Source: Emydura subglobosa
Taxonomy: Eukaryota > Chordata > Testudines > Chelidae
DNA: 64,000 nucleotides
Direction of reading: 5' to 3'
NCBI GenBank assembly: GCA_007922225.1
Contig: ML679962.1
Location: 29,619,563 to 29,683,562 of the forward strand
The position numbers and the translations under genes were made by a program. This document shows, one piece after another, positions 24,721-34,020 of this stretch; the first letter of the stretch is position 1; every line of letters starts with the position of its first letter. Below the pieces are notes generated by a model. That model ran no database searches and was not told the origin of the DNA. It saw only the letters and a program-made list of their open reading frames with translations.

Positions 24721-25936
24721 TATTACCCAACATAGTGTTGAGGCCTAGGCCATGGTCTGGCTTTCACAGCTGTGCAGGGGAGCAATGGGGAAAACAAGGC
24801 AACCAGCCCCTACACCCCTGTGTGGGCTACCCAGCCAACATAACAGTGCGAAGGAGATGTGACCTCCATAGAGCTGCTATATGAATGTGAATAGACGTGG
24901 GCAGGAAGCAGGAGAATGGGCTCCCTTCCCCTACTCCCATGTACATTCCCCCCCGTGCTGGGGGGACGTACCCCCCATCAGGTATAGACTTGGTGCAGGC
25001 ACTTCCCTCCTGCAGCAAGGGTGAAACTAGAAAGTATATGGGGACTCAGTTAGAATATGCTTCCCAGTCTGCGACTGGGACTGTGCCACAAGACGCCACC
25101 TTGTGTTCAGTGCTGGTGGCAAAGCCATGCGGTAGCCCTATATTATAAGGACTATGTTTTCAGAAATAGTCTGTCATAAACGCTGGAACATAGTGCTCTG
25201 ACCAACTGGTCTGCGGGCACGAATCAGGCAGGCCAAGGTCTCAATTCCTTTGCTGGCAGCTGCTGTCCTGGCTCCAGTGACGTCAATGGAACAAACGGGA
25301 ATTGACATCAGCGGAGGCTCTATTGCTCTCCTTGGTGCCACAAAGCTGCAGGCATCTCAGCTTGTTTGGAAGCTCTTGGGGCCACGTCTTCAGACAATGC
25401 TTCTTTCGGGTGGTTTGTAATCGGACAGTTTGGTTCTTTAGAGAAAGAATCACCCCCCCCCCCTCAAAGTTGACGTCAGTGGGAGCTCTAAGCCAGGACC
25501 CCGGGGGGCTGGCGGAGTACTTGTTCAACTCACGTGCATGCTGTAATCAGCTTATTTCGATATGGCAGGTTTAGCAAAATGACAGCTGCTCACCGCCCTG
25601 TGTCATTAGTGAGACCCGCAGTTTGAGGATGGCAGCTCAGACACGGTGCTTCACCTACATAAGGAATCAGCTTTATTAATAAAGTGCAGCCGGGAAATGA
25701 TTGTACAGAAGGTTAACGTGGCACAGCAGGCGGGCAGCGGCCTAAACCATTCACCTCTGGAAACTTGAATTCAGGTTCTAGTTTAGAGGAGCTCAGAAGT
25801 GCAAATAAACCAGGTGAAACAGCATGTCAGGAATGAAGTGGCTATGTTGGCGGATCGGCCTGGGGGAGCATGTCCAGCACTTGCCTGCGCATGCCTTATC
25901 CAAGCCCTCCCTTTCACAGGGTCAGATCCTGCAACC
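24721..25936. other. unassigned stretch
   Basis: It contains C-rich patches (24950-24976) and a C11 run (25453-25463). No gene or repeat was recognised. Confidence 0.4.
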
Positions 25937-26347
25937 CAGTGGCTCTCAACCTTTCCAGACCACGGTACCCCTTTCAGGAGTCAGATTTGTCTTGCGAATC
26001 CCAAATGTCACCTCACTTAAAAACTACTTGCTAACAAATTCAGACATAAAAATACAAGTGTCAGCAGACGATTACTGAAAATATCAATTACTTTCTCATT
26101 TTATCATATAATTATAAAATAAATCTACTGGAATACAAATATTGTGTTTACATGTCAGCGTACTGTATATAGAGCTGTATACACAAGTCACTGTCTGGGT
26201 GAAATTTTAGTTTGTGCTGACTTCACTGGCGCTTTTCATGTAGCCTGTTGTAAAACTAGGCAAATATCTAGGTGAGTTGATGTATCCGCTGCAAGACCTC
26301 TGTGTATGTACCCCAGGGGTACGCATACCCCTGCTGGAGAACCACTG
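25937..26347. mobile_element. hAT-like non-autonomous element
   Basis: The left terminus CAGTGGCTCTCAACC and the right terminus GCTGGAGAACCACTG are inverted copies; CAGTGGTTCTCAACC-like ends are typical of hAT elements. The interior (411 bp in all) is non-coding and includes 'ctaggcaaatatctaggtga' and 'ccccaggggtacgcatac'. Flanking octamers CTGCAACC and CTGGAGTC agree at five of eight positions, compatible with a worn 8-bp target duplication. A second copy lies at 59167-59659. Confidence 0.75.
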
Positions 26348-27288
26348 CTGGAGTCCTTACGCAGGCAAGTCTCAGCTGAAGGAAATGAGGATCTGGTCAA
26401 AAGTCTGCTGAAGCCAGTGGAAACACTCCCATTGACTAAACTGCCTTTGGATGAAGCCCTCAGAGTTCCCCTCTGCACGGCCCTGTTGCCCAGTCCGGCA
26501 AGCTCCCAGGCACCCTCTGCTCTCATTGTCTGTTCAGCACCTCCAGTGAGGTGCTCAGAGCTAATAGGAAGACCTTGCCGTGTATCTAGACGATCAAAAG
26601 ATGACACGCATTGAGATCTATGCTTGCTATGTAACATGTCCTGGGTGTAATGTTAAAACAAGCCTGGTTGTAATTAGATATGCTAACTCCTTCAGTAAAA
26701 TACACACACAGAAAACACTAGCTGAGTCCCACTTGGATTTAGGCAAATAAAGTCGTGTTTATGAAAGGCTAACTTTGGTTTTAAAAAGTATCCACAAAAT
26801 TGATTTCAGAAAGCAGAGAAGAGTCCAATTTCATTGCTGAGGAAATCAGATTGGTAACATTTAAGAGAGGATCAAAAAATGAAACATTCACATGGAAGAG
26901 TGATCTATATAAACATACAGGCAAAACACCACATTGAACAGTTACCTTCAACACTTGTCTCTTTCCCTCGTGTATAAATAATTGAGCTTGCAGATCTCTG
27001 GGTGTACGTAGCAATTGTCAATTAACGCCCTGCCGGAGAATTATTTCACGAAGGCCATGGAGGCCTTTACAGTGATTCAGTTGAAAAATTAGAAATCTAC
27101 CAATTCTGCAGTAACCTCTCAAAGCAGAGAAACACAGTTCTTTTATTTTAACACAGACCTGTAAGGGACAGGTTTAAAGAGATTCTGGGAAATGTTCCAA
27201 GAATTATACACTAAAACAGAAGAACACTCAGTATTAATTTGATTAAGTTTTTATGGACATTTAAGGAAGACACCCCTTACAAAAAAGT
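26348..27288. other. unassigned stretch
   Basis: AT-rich from 26640 onward. Two antiparallel frames over 26236-26637 are open for over 100 codons but include part of the hAT-like element and are not credible genes. Confidence 0.4.
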
Positions 27289-27749
27289 ACTCAGCTGGAG
27301 TATTGTCTCCAGTTCTGGGCGCCACATTTCACAAAAAGATGTGGACAAATTGGAGAAAGTCCAGAGAAGAGCAACAAAAATGGAGAAAAGTCTAGAAAAC
27401 ATGAGCTATGAGGGAAGATTGAAAAAACTGGGTTTGTTTAATCTGGAGAAGAAAAGATTGATTGGGGACATGATAACAGTTTTCAAGTATATAAAAGGAG
27501 GAGGGACAAAATATTGTCCTTAACCTCTGAGGATAGAACAAGAAGCAATGGGCGGGCTTAAATTACAGCAAAGGTGGTTTAGGTTGGACATTAGGAAAAA
27601 CTTCCTGTCAGGCCAGATAAGCACTGGAATAAATTGCCTAGGGAGGCTGTGGAATCTCTATCATTGGAGATTTTTAAGAGCAGGTTAGACAAACACCAGT
27701 CAGGGATGGTCTAGATAATACTAAGACCTGCCATGATTGTGATTCTGTG
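27289..27749 (+). mobile_element. CR1 LINE, 3' portion with ORF2 end
   Basis: It runs from 'actcagctggagtattgtct' in ORF2 through 'gacatgataacagttttcaa', 'taacctctgaggatagaaca' and 'cattaggaaaaacttcctgt' to 'gggatggtctagataatact'. The end is damaged. After 'gacctgccatga' the usual 'ggggactggactagatgac' block is missing and the copy jumps to 'ttgtgattctgtg'. This is the longest CR1 copy in the window (about 460 bp). Confidence 0.95.
27293..27523 (+). pseudogene. CR1 ORF2 C-terminal remnant
   Basis: This is the last part of the CR1 ORF2 polyprotein, the endonuclease/reverse transcriptase that copies CR1 RNA at a nicked target. Visible residues include FTKKDV-like 'SQKDVDKLEKVQRRATKM', then 'YEGRLKKLGLFNLEKKRLIG' and 'DMITVFKYIKGG', the conserved C-terminal signature of CR1. 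The frame is open for about 75 codons, but the RT and endonuclease domains are absent because the copy is 5'-truncated. The frame stops right after the signature, earlier than usual because of a small deletion. It is not expressed as a functional enzyme. Confidence 0.9.
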
Positions 27750-27860
27750 CCCCTCCCTGGCTACACAAGACCCCAAATGCAGAGGAACTGAAGTGATCCA
27801 GGCCCCCTCCGTGCCTCTTAGGCAGAAGAAGAAAGCAGAGAAGAGGTGGTCTAAGGGACT

Positions 27861-27888
27861 GTTGTGTGTGTGTGGGGGGGGGGGGGGG
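27861..27888. repeat. TG repeat followed by G15
   Basis: A short GT/TG tract (27863-27873) runs directly into 15 guanines (27874-27888). Simple sequence, likely unstable in length. Confidence 0.9.
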
Positions 27889-28020
27889 TGCCTATTTAAT
27901 CCACCAGCGAAATGAATCCAGTAGCCAAAACCTCCATCTAAGAGCCATGTAGGGGCAGAAGCTGTGGTTACAGTCCATGGCCTGTAGTAGCAGCTGTGAA
28001 GTGGCTAAATGGGTATCCTG

Positions 28021-28880
28021 TAACCGGTCTCCACCGTGGGGGAGTAGGGCCCCTACGCAGAGGGTGGTTACTTGAGCTTTGCGCATGGGACTCGCTTGTG
28101 GCCCGCCCCGTACTCCACTGACAGCGTTGGTTTGTGCTCTCCGCGGGGAAGGAACGCAACTGCACGCTCGGGCAGCACGATCAGCCCCACAGAGGTCAAG
28201 TGCTGATTCTCGCAGCTCGCCTCAGCGGCTTTCTTGGCCTGGGACACAAAGCCTGTTCAAAGGACGTCCCCCGAAGGGGGGGGGGGAAATGTAAAACGTA
28301 GGTAACGTCCAAAGGAGCGAACCACGCCGAGACAGATGTAAAACCACACCCGACCTGAGCGCTGGTCTGCTCAGCTCAGCTCACTGTCTGCCAGCGCGAG
28401 TGGGCCTGACTCTCCCGGGCCTGCCCCAGTGTTTATTCTAAGGCAGGCCCCACTGGGCTGCGAGAGGAGGTGGAAGAGAAGAGGAAAACGACGGCACATC
28501 TTTCAGACATGAAAAGCGGGAGGGAAGGATGCAGAGATCCCCAGCTTCCAAGTCCATCCCCCCCTTGCTCGACTGGAAAACACCTAGCAACCGCGCTCAC
28601 AACCCTCGGGGAGCCGGCACTCAGCGTGGCAACACACCTTCACATTTCACAGGGGAGTGTTTGAGTCTTCGGGATCCAGGCAGGCTCAGTCGGCTTGTGC
28701 CGGCACAGGCAGCAACGCACCGACCCAATCCAGGCCCTGCCGCCTCGGACAGCTCTCTCAGACAGCAAACACCCTTGGGGTGCCGGCCCAGGGGCCTCTT
28801 TGGTGCCCGTCCCACACCACGCCTGTGCCCAGGCCCTCCTCCCCAGGATCGGCTCCCAGCCACGGTGTCCGCTCCAGGCC
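28021..28880. promoter_or_regulatory. CpG-island-like block
   Basis: By hand I count roughly 50-55 CpG dinucleotides in about 860 bp with GC near 60 percent. That gives an observed/expected ratio around 0.7, against very few CpGs per kilobase in most of the window. The densest part is 28080-28500. CpG islands usually mark promoters in vertebrates. No TATA box, recognisable first exon or coding start is evident. Overlapping stop-free frames on both strands at 28529-29168 reflect GC-richness, not a gene. It could be a promoter of a non-coding transcript, an orphan island or an unrecognised GC-rich repeat. Confidence 0.5.
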
Positions 28881-29224
28881 CTTCCGTTCCTGTTCTGCAG
28901 TTCCACAGCTGGCACCGATCCTGTGGGGGATGTGCAGTGTCTGCTCCCAATGATACCCACTCTGCCCAGCCATGCTGCCCCCGGTCACGCTCCCCCCAGC
29001 CCTTCCAGCAATGCACCTGCTCTAGAAGCTGCCTCCTCCAGTAGGATGCCAAAGATGGCAATTACCGAACATGGTGGCCACCTCCCCGCACAGGTGCAAA
29101 GCTGCTCCCGCCAGGCCTTTCACTGGTCAGGGTGGGGAGGGTGTCTGCACATCCATGGAACTGACTGAAGCATGTACAGCAGGCAAGATCTTTGTCATGC
29201 AAGTGCTCGGCATCTGTTTCTTGC

Positions 29225-29390
29225 TACTGAGGGGAATGGGAAGGGAGAGAAACAAGATGACACAAGTAGGAAGGAGGTGGACTAAGAGAATGAAGAGGAG
29301 GAAGAGAGGAAGAAGTCTCGGGGAAAGGATAGTGGGAAAGAGGGTGGAGCCTGGGACACAGAAAAGCTCCAGGGAGGATGGCTAAAGAGG
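29225..29390. repeat. purine-rich low-complexity tract
   Basis: The plus strand is dominated by A and G (for example 'gaatgaagaggaggaagaga'). The 104-codon frame across it (29071-29385) is Arg/Lys/Glu-rich only for that reason. Confidence 0.7.
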
Positions 29391-29550
29391 GTAACGGGAA
29401 AAAAGCTAGATGTCACACTGATGTTCTTGGCTGCATCCCCCTTTCTTGCTGCATTAGAAAGGCCTAGCAGCTATCAGCAGTGACTCATCATATGTTAAGA
29501 GATTCACAAAGGAAGTCATTTACAATACGTAAATTTTCTAGGTCCTACAA

Positions 29551-29611
29551 AAACCCAGGAATTATGCTATATATAATTGAGCGCCATCTATATGGCACTT
29601 TATCTAATAGC
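29551..29611. repeat. dispersed repeat copy B (GCGCCATCTATATGG)
   Basis: Partner of the copy at 24661-24720, in the same orientation. The shared core 'ttgagcgccatcta' is followed in both by 'tggcac' and 'ttatcta'. Confidence 0.55.
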
Positions 29612-31233
29612 TAACTATCTAACCTCTCTACAGACATAGAGCACTCTCATAATATCACGGACAACTTGATTTACACTGGGATTTTTCTGATTGTGCTCGT
29701 TTCTGAACGCTTTAAATCTCTACAGGTTTCCTTTACTAGGATTTTTAACTTTCTTCTCCTCTTACTTCCTTCTCCACCCCCAGCCCAGGCAGACTCCATC
29801 TCACTCCTAGCCAAACTTATCCCACACCTTCCTCCAACAACGACCCCTCTGAAGGATCTTGTCTTAATCCGTCCATGTTGCAATTAACATGCACAAATAT
29901 TTACAGTGCTAGAATTCAACAAACCAGCAACAAGCCTGAAGAGAGAGGGCTGGAAAACACATCATTAAAATGTCAAGGTTTTGAACAGGAAACAAACAAG
30001 CATCCCTCATTATCTAAAACACTCGTCTCTGGCCCATTTTTTCCTTTCTGCTCTTTATCACTGATGCCATTCAAGGTTTTGTGGTTATTTATAACCTTGG
30101 ATTTGGGTTAACGCTTGCCAAAGTTCTTAAGGTTATTAGAATGTTTGCCATATACAATATAATGTTCTGCTAATCTGGAATACTAGCTAGTTGATTGTCC
30201 TAGAAAAATGCACGTAATAACAGCTGCTTATGTTTTCCTGCAGAGCAGAGCTGTAGAACCATTTCAGCCACACACCAGTGTTGTAGAATGGGATTTTCTT
30301 TGTGTCATTTACATGTGAGTGGTGAGAAATAAATAAATTCCCTTTTTGCACAGCCCCATATTGACACTTTTTAATTATTTTATCTGTGGTGATGGGAGAT
30401 GCAGTTTTTCACTTCTCGGTTCTGGTTCTAATCAGTCCATCTTAGAACGGACCAAAACATTGTTAACATGTGATGGTGTCGTCTAGTGGACGTAGTTTGT
30501 TGAGATTTGGTTTAAGGCATTATAATAGTGGAGAATAGCATTCAGCTCGTCCTGCTCCAAGCAACGTAGACTCCTAGCAAATGAGATAAAGGAAACTCTC
30601 CATTATATTTAAGCAGTATAAAGCCTGATGTTTATATAGGCACACAGTAGAGGATTCTCTTCATTAGATGGCAATGGTACACATGGGCATTGAACATCAG
30701 TCTTTCTAGTGTAGCTTGATCACTCCAAACAGCTGCTCAGATTATTATCTAGGAGTGGTTGGAAGTTTCCAGTTTGGGTGTGCGTGTGTGAAATTTACTT
30801 GTCTGTCAAGCCAACGAAGTTCTTAGGACCCATTTTCCTGGACGATGCCACTGAACGTGGTTGATGTCAACCCCCCAAAATATAGACAGAGAAGCATTTA
30901 GACTCCAAGAATTGACAGCTGGTGAAGACTGCACAAATCCCCAGCAGGTACAAATGGCTGATGTCGCTGGTGCTATGCAGCTGAGGATCTGACCCTGGGT
31001 GTCTCAGAAGAGATGGGGAGCTGATTGCTGAAGTTACCGTTCAACTAATATCCACCACCATGCCATTTTAAAAAGCAAATAAGGGAAAACTATGAGGAAT
31101 TGTCAAAAATGACAATTCAAATACCTTTGGGGAGAGGGCAGTTAATTAATAAACATCCATAATAATAGTAGCAAAGCAGTTCAGCACTATATACGCCTAC
31201 CAGTGGCTTTGTGTATCCCTTGAATGGTCACCA
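29612..31233. other. unassigned stretch
   Basis: A pyrimidine-rich patch (29745-29785) and AT-rich DNA. Nothing is recognised as exon or repeat, although 'gcagctgaggatctgaccct' at 30978-30997 may be a lone arm of a fold-back unit. Confidence 0.4.
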
Positions 31234-31396
31234 AGGCCATCCAGTGCTTAATATGTAATAAAAGAGGTGCCGGGGTTCACGGCATTTTTTTACTTTCATA
31301 ACTGATGCTGCAGGCCCAGAGGGGCCGGGGCTATGAACTGCCAAACCTAGAGGTGCTGGGGCTCAGCCCTGGCACAAATTAAGCACTGAGGCCATC
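31234..31396. mobile_element. hAT-like MITE with perfect target duplication
   Basis: The element proper is 31242-31388 (147 bp). Its left end CAGTGCTTAATATGT and right end ACAAATTAAGCACTG are inverted copies differing at one of 15 positions. It is bounded on both sides by the identical octamer AGGCCATC (31234-31241 and 31389-31396). An 8-bp duplication with CAGTG-type ends is diagnostic of hAT transposition. The interior is GC-rich ('ggcccagaggggccggggct') and has no coding capacity, so it depended on a transposase supplied elsewhere. Confidence 0.85.
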
Positions 31397-32096
31397 ACAG
31401 ATCTAACTGATGTATTAGAAAGAGAACAACCCAGACAAGTCAACTAAAGCCTTGTCTACAAAGGGATTTGCCCTGATTATGCCCCTAGTGCACACAGGAA
31501 AAGCTGTTATCTGCACTTATAGAACTTACCATTGGCTACATCAAGGTGCCCTGGCTTCAAGCAGGCATCAACTCTTGGTGCAAAATAGTAGCTTTGCCTG
31601 TCTACCTGTAGGGTTTGCACGGGTACAGCCATGCTGGCATGTGGCTACTGATGGCTGTAAGTGGACTACATCCCCAGAGTCTGGAAGACCTGAGAAAGCC
31701 CCAGACAGTCGTCCACAGAATCCAGAGAAGTCAGCAACAAGAGGAACTGAAGGCAATGTTAATTTGACTACTAAGTGGCTAGCCACCAAGAGAACAGCAA
31801 TAGCTCACCTAAAGTCTCCAGATACGTTTCCATCAAGACAGCCAGCAACGGAAGCTAGCAATTGAATCACAGTATCTCAGCTACTAGGAATTAAAAAAAA
31901 TAAATAAATAAATTCGTCAAAACCCGTAAATAGCACATTGGTCCACCATCATCCTGCATCGCTGGCATTTCTTGACACTCTTGAAAACTACCCTGAAGAT
32001 ACTGCATGTGCACAGTTTAGGAGCAATGAAGGGATTAATTAAACCACGCCACTTCAATGTTTTGCCGATATTCTAATTAGAACTTCTCTGAACTAT
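31397..32096. other. unassigned stretch
   Basis: 'agccttgtctacaaaggga' at 31448-31466 resembles one end of the GTCTACAC MITE family, but no partner end is found. An A/T simple tract (31892-31915) carries a TAAA repeat. The 137-codon frame 31452-31865 is unrecognised. Confidence 0.4.
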
Positions 32097-32600
32097 GGCA
32101 GTGATTAGAGGCTCCAACCGTGACTGGGGCCCTCACAGCACTAGACACTGCACAAACACATAGGGATAGGCTAGCATAGGGGCGCCAGGGGCCCTCCTGG
32201 CTCTCTGCCTGCCCGGGACAACAAGGGAGCACAGAATGGCAACACAGGGCCCAAATCCAGTCCACGCCTCTGACAGGGGAATTCCCTGCAGGCCATTTGT
32301 GACCCCTTTGTGAGTGTTGAAGGGCTCCAAAGGGGCCAGGCCTCATTAGAGAAACCAGCCCTTAATAAGAGACGGTCCCCAAAGACCTTACAGTCTAAAC
32401 AGACATGGCTGAAAGTGAGCAAAAGGGAATTATTAATCCCATTTTACAGATGGGCAACGAGGTAGAGAGAGAGTAAGTGTCTTCCCCAAAGTCACACAGC
32501 AAGTCTATGGCAGAACCTGCAATTGAGCCCATGTTTTCTGGGTAGCAGCCTAGTGCCTTGGACACAGGACCATCTTGGGACCTTCTGCACATTTTTTCTG
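32097..32600 (-). repeat. MIR-like SINE with L2-like tail, interrupted
   Basis: Read on the minus strand, the head has a B-box-like GGGCTCAATTGC (32518-32529). The core 'gtgactttggggaagacact' and 'ccatctgtaaaatgggatta' follow. The tail 'gactgtaaggtctttgggga' breaks at about 32366 and resumes at 32163 with 'ctatgtgtttgtgcagtgtc', 'agtgctgtgagggccccagt'. The intervening 202 bp is foreign to the SINE. Confidence 0.75.
32164..32365. other. unidentified 202-bp insert inside a SINE
   Basis: Bounded by the two halves of the MIR-like tail. The ends ('ggataggctagc' and 'accagcccttaa') show only weak inverted similarity. The interior is GC-rich ('cgccaggggccctcctggct'). Its family is unknown to me. 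Confidence 0.45.
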
Positions 32601-33407
32601 TGCAGTTCTAATATGAGTAGCCCTGCATGTTATTGGGGCCACTGTCCAATGAGTCACTGCAATGCAGCATAGTAATATTAAAATCACAGGTCTGAAGCGA
32701 GCGCTTGAACATCTGTTCTCTAAACACCTTCACCATGTACAAATCCTTGCTCTAATCACGGTGGGTTTGAAAAACGGACTTGCCAGCCACAGACGAGATA
32801 ATATTGCAAACTGCTGCTGAGTCAGAATTTGATTAATGGGCTGGAAGCATGGCTGGGTTGCCACACAGAGTCTAGATCCAGAACTAGAAGTGGTGTAGGC
32901 TATTGGTTTAAAGAGCTGTGAAGCCAGTGGTAACCTCCTGCGGAAGGATCTGAGGTAGTTACACAAGGCAGAGATATGTGAATGTCCCAGATTTCTCTCT
33001 GGACATTTTTGCAGAGGGAAGCTGAAATATTTCACATTTCCTCTCAATTTTTGCAAAACTCTCTCAAAAGGTGAAGTTTTCACCTGCTCGTCAGCCATGG
33101 AGAGGGACTTTCCTCAGCAACAAGTGACTTCTGCACAGAAGCTTATTAGACCATGGATTGAATGTTGCCATTTTCCCAAATAACATTGCTGTTTCTGGCC
33201 AATGGAGAAGCGCTTTGTTCTATGATAATACCAACAAAAAAAACATTACATGAGAGGAAACAGAACTAAACATTCATTTGGGGTAAAAGATTTGCCAACA
33301 CCACCAGTCATGCCATTTTCCCCCCCAAATTTCTGTGTTATTGGGACTGCTGTCAAAGTTCACTGAAGGTCCATTAAACCACAAATGATGAGGACACTGC
33401 ACTTTCT
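32601..33407. other. unassigned stretch
   Basis: A 122-codon minus frame (32730-33098) has no recognisable domain. No repeat was identified. Confidence 0.4.
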
Positions 33408-34020
33408 TTTGTTTATATTCCTATCGTGCCTAGGAGGCCAGGTCATGGTCCAGGATCCTACTGTGCTAGGCACAATACAAACACAGAACAAAGACAGTCC
33501 CTGCTCCAAAGAGCTTACAATCTAAGTTTTAGACATGATGCAACAAATGGATAGACAGACAGACAGGGGCCGGGGAGGCGGTACAAGACAATATCAGTCG
33601 TATGTTAGGTAGTGGGGTCTAGTTGTCAGGATTTTTGTAGGCATCCTGACAAAGAAGGGTTTTAAAGAGGGATTTGAAGGAAGACAATTAAGTAGCTTTC
33701 CAGATGTTTATAGGGAGCGCCTCCGAAGTGTGAAGGGCAGCATGGGAGAAAGCACAAAGGTGGTTGTTTGAAAATGTAACAAGTGGGTGATGAAGGTTGG
33801 ATCATGGGCAGATCGGAGGAGGAATTGACATCTCGATAGTGAATGAGAGATTATAGCTGGGGTGGGAATAGACTGTGAAGGGCCTTGAAAGTGAAGACAA
33901 GAAGCTTATTTTTGATGCAATAGAGAAGGGGGAGTCAGTGGAAGGATGCAAACAGAGAGAGAGACATTTCTATCGTCGCATGATCTTGCCAGAAGTTACA
34001 TTGCTCTAGGATTTTCTTAT
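33408..34020 (-). mobile_element. L2-type LINE, 3' portion
   Basis: Antisense insertion. The low-coordinate side is the 3' UTR: on the minus strand it reads 'agattgtaagctctttggag', 'cagggactgtctttgttctg', 'gtgcctagcacagtaggatc' and ends by 'ctcctaggcacgatagga'. Above 33655 the ORF C-terminus begins. The same 3' terminus is what the MIR-like SINEs of this window carry as their tail, in line with MIR being mobilised by L2. Confidence 0.85.
33655..33985 (-). pseudogene. L2 ORF C-terminal remnant, frameshifted
   Basis: The minus-strand translation shows 'LLYCIKNKLLVFTFKALHSL' (around 33870-33925), the L2 signature near the end of the reverse transcriptase ORF. Further on, after a frameshift near 33750, it shows 'LPINIWKA' (33694-33717) and 'SFKSLFKTLL' (33652-33681). 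Stop codons interrupt the reading, for example after 'ASFH' and in place of Y in the 'PPYL' motif. The RT core lies outside the fragment. It is a dead retrotransposon remnant and not a host gene. Confidence 0.85.

Noticed and set aside
28529..29168. Set of long open frames on both strands (up to 171 codons)
   Set aside because: Five frames are open together in GC-rich DNA, the translations are Pro/Ser/Arg-rich with no domain, and no frame is favoured. This is what low stop-codon density produces.
31448..31560. Possible GTCTACAC-family MITE
   Set aside because: Only the left-end-like 'gccttgtctacaaag' is found. No inverted partner could be located.
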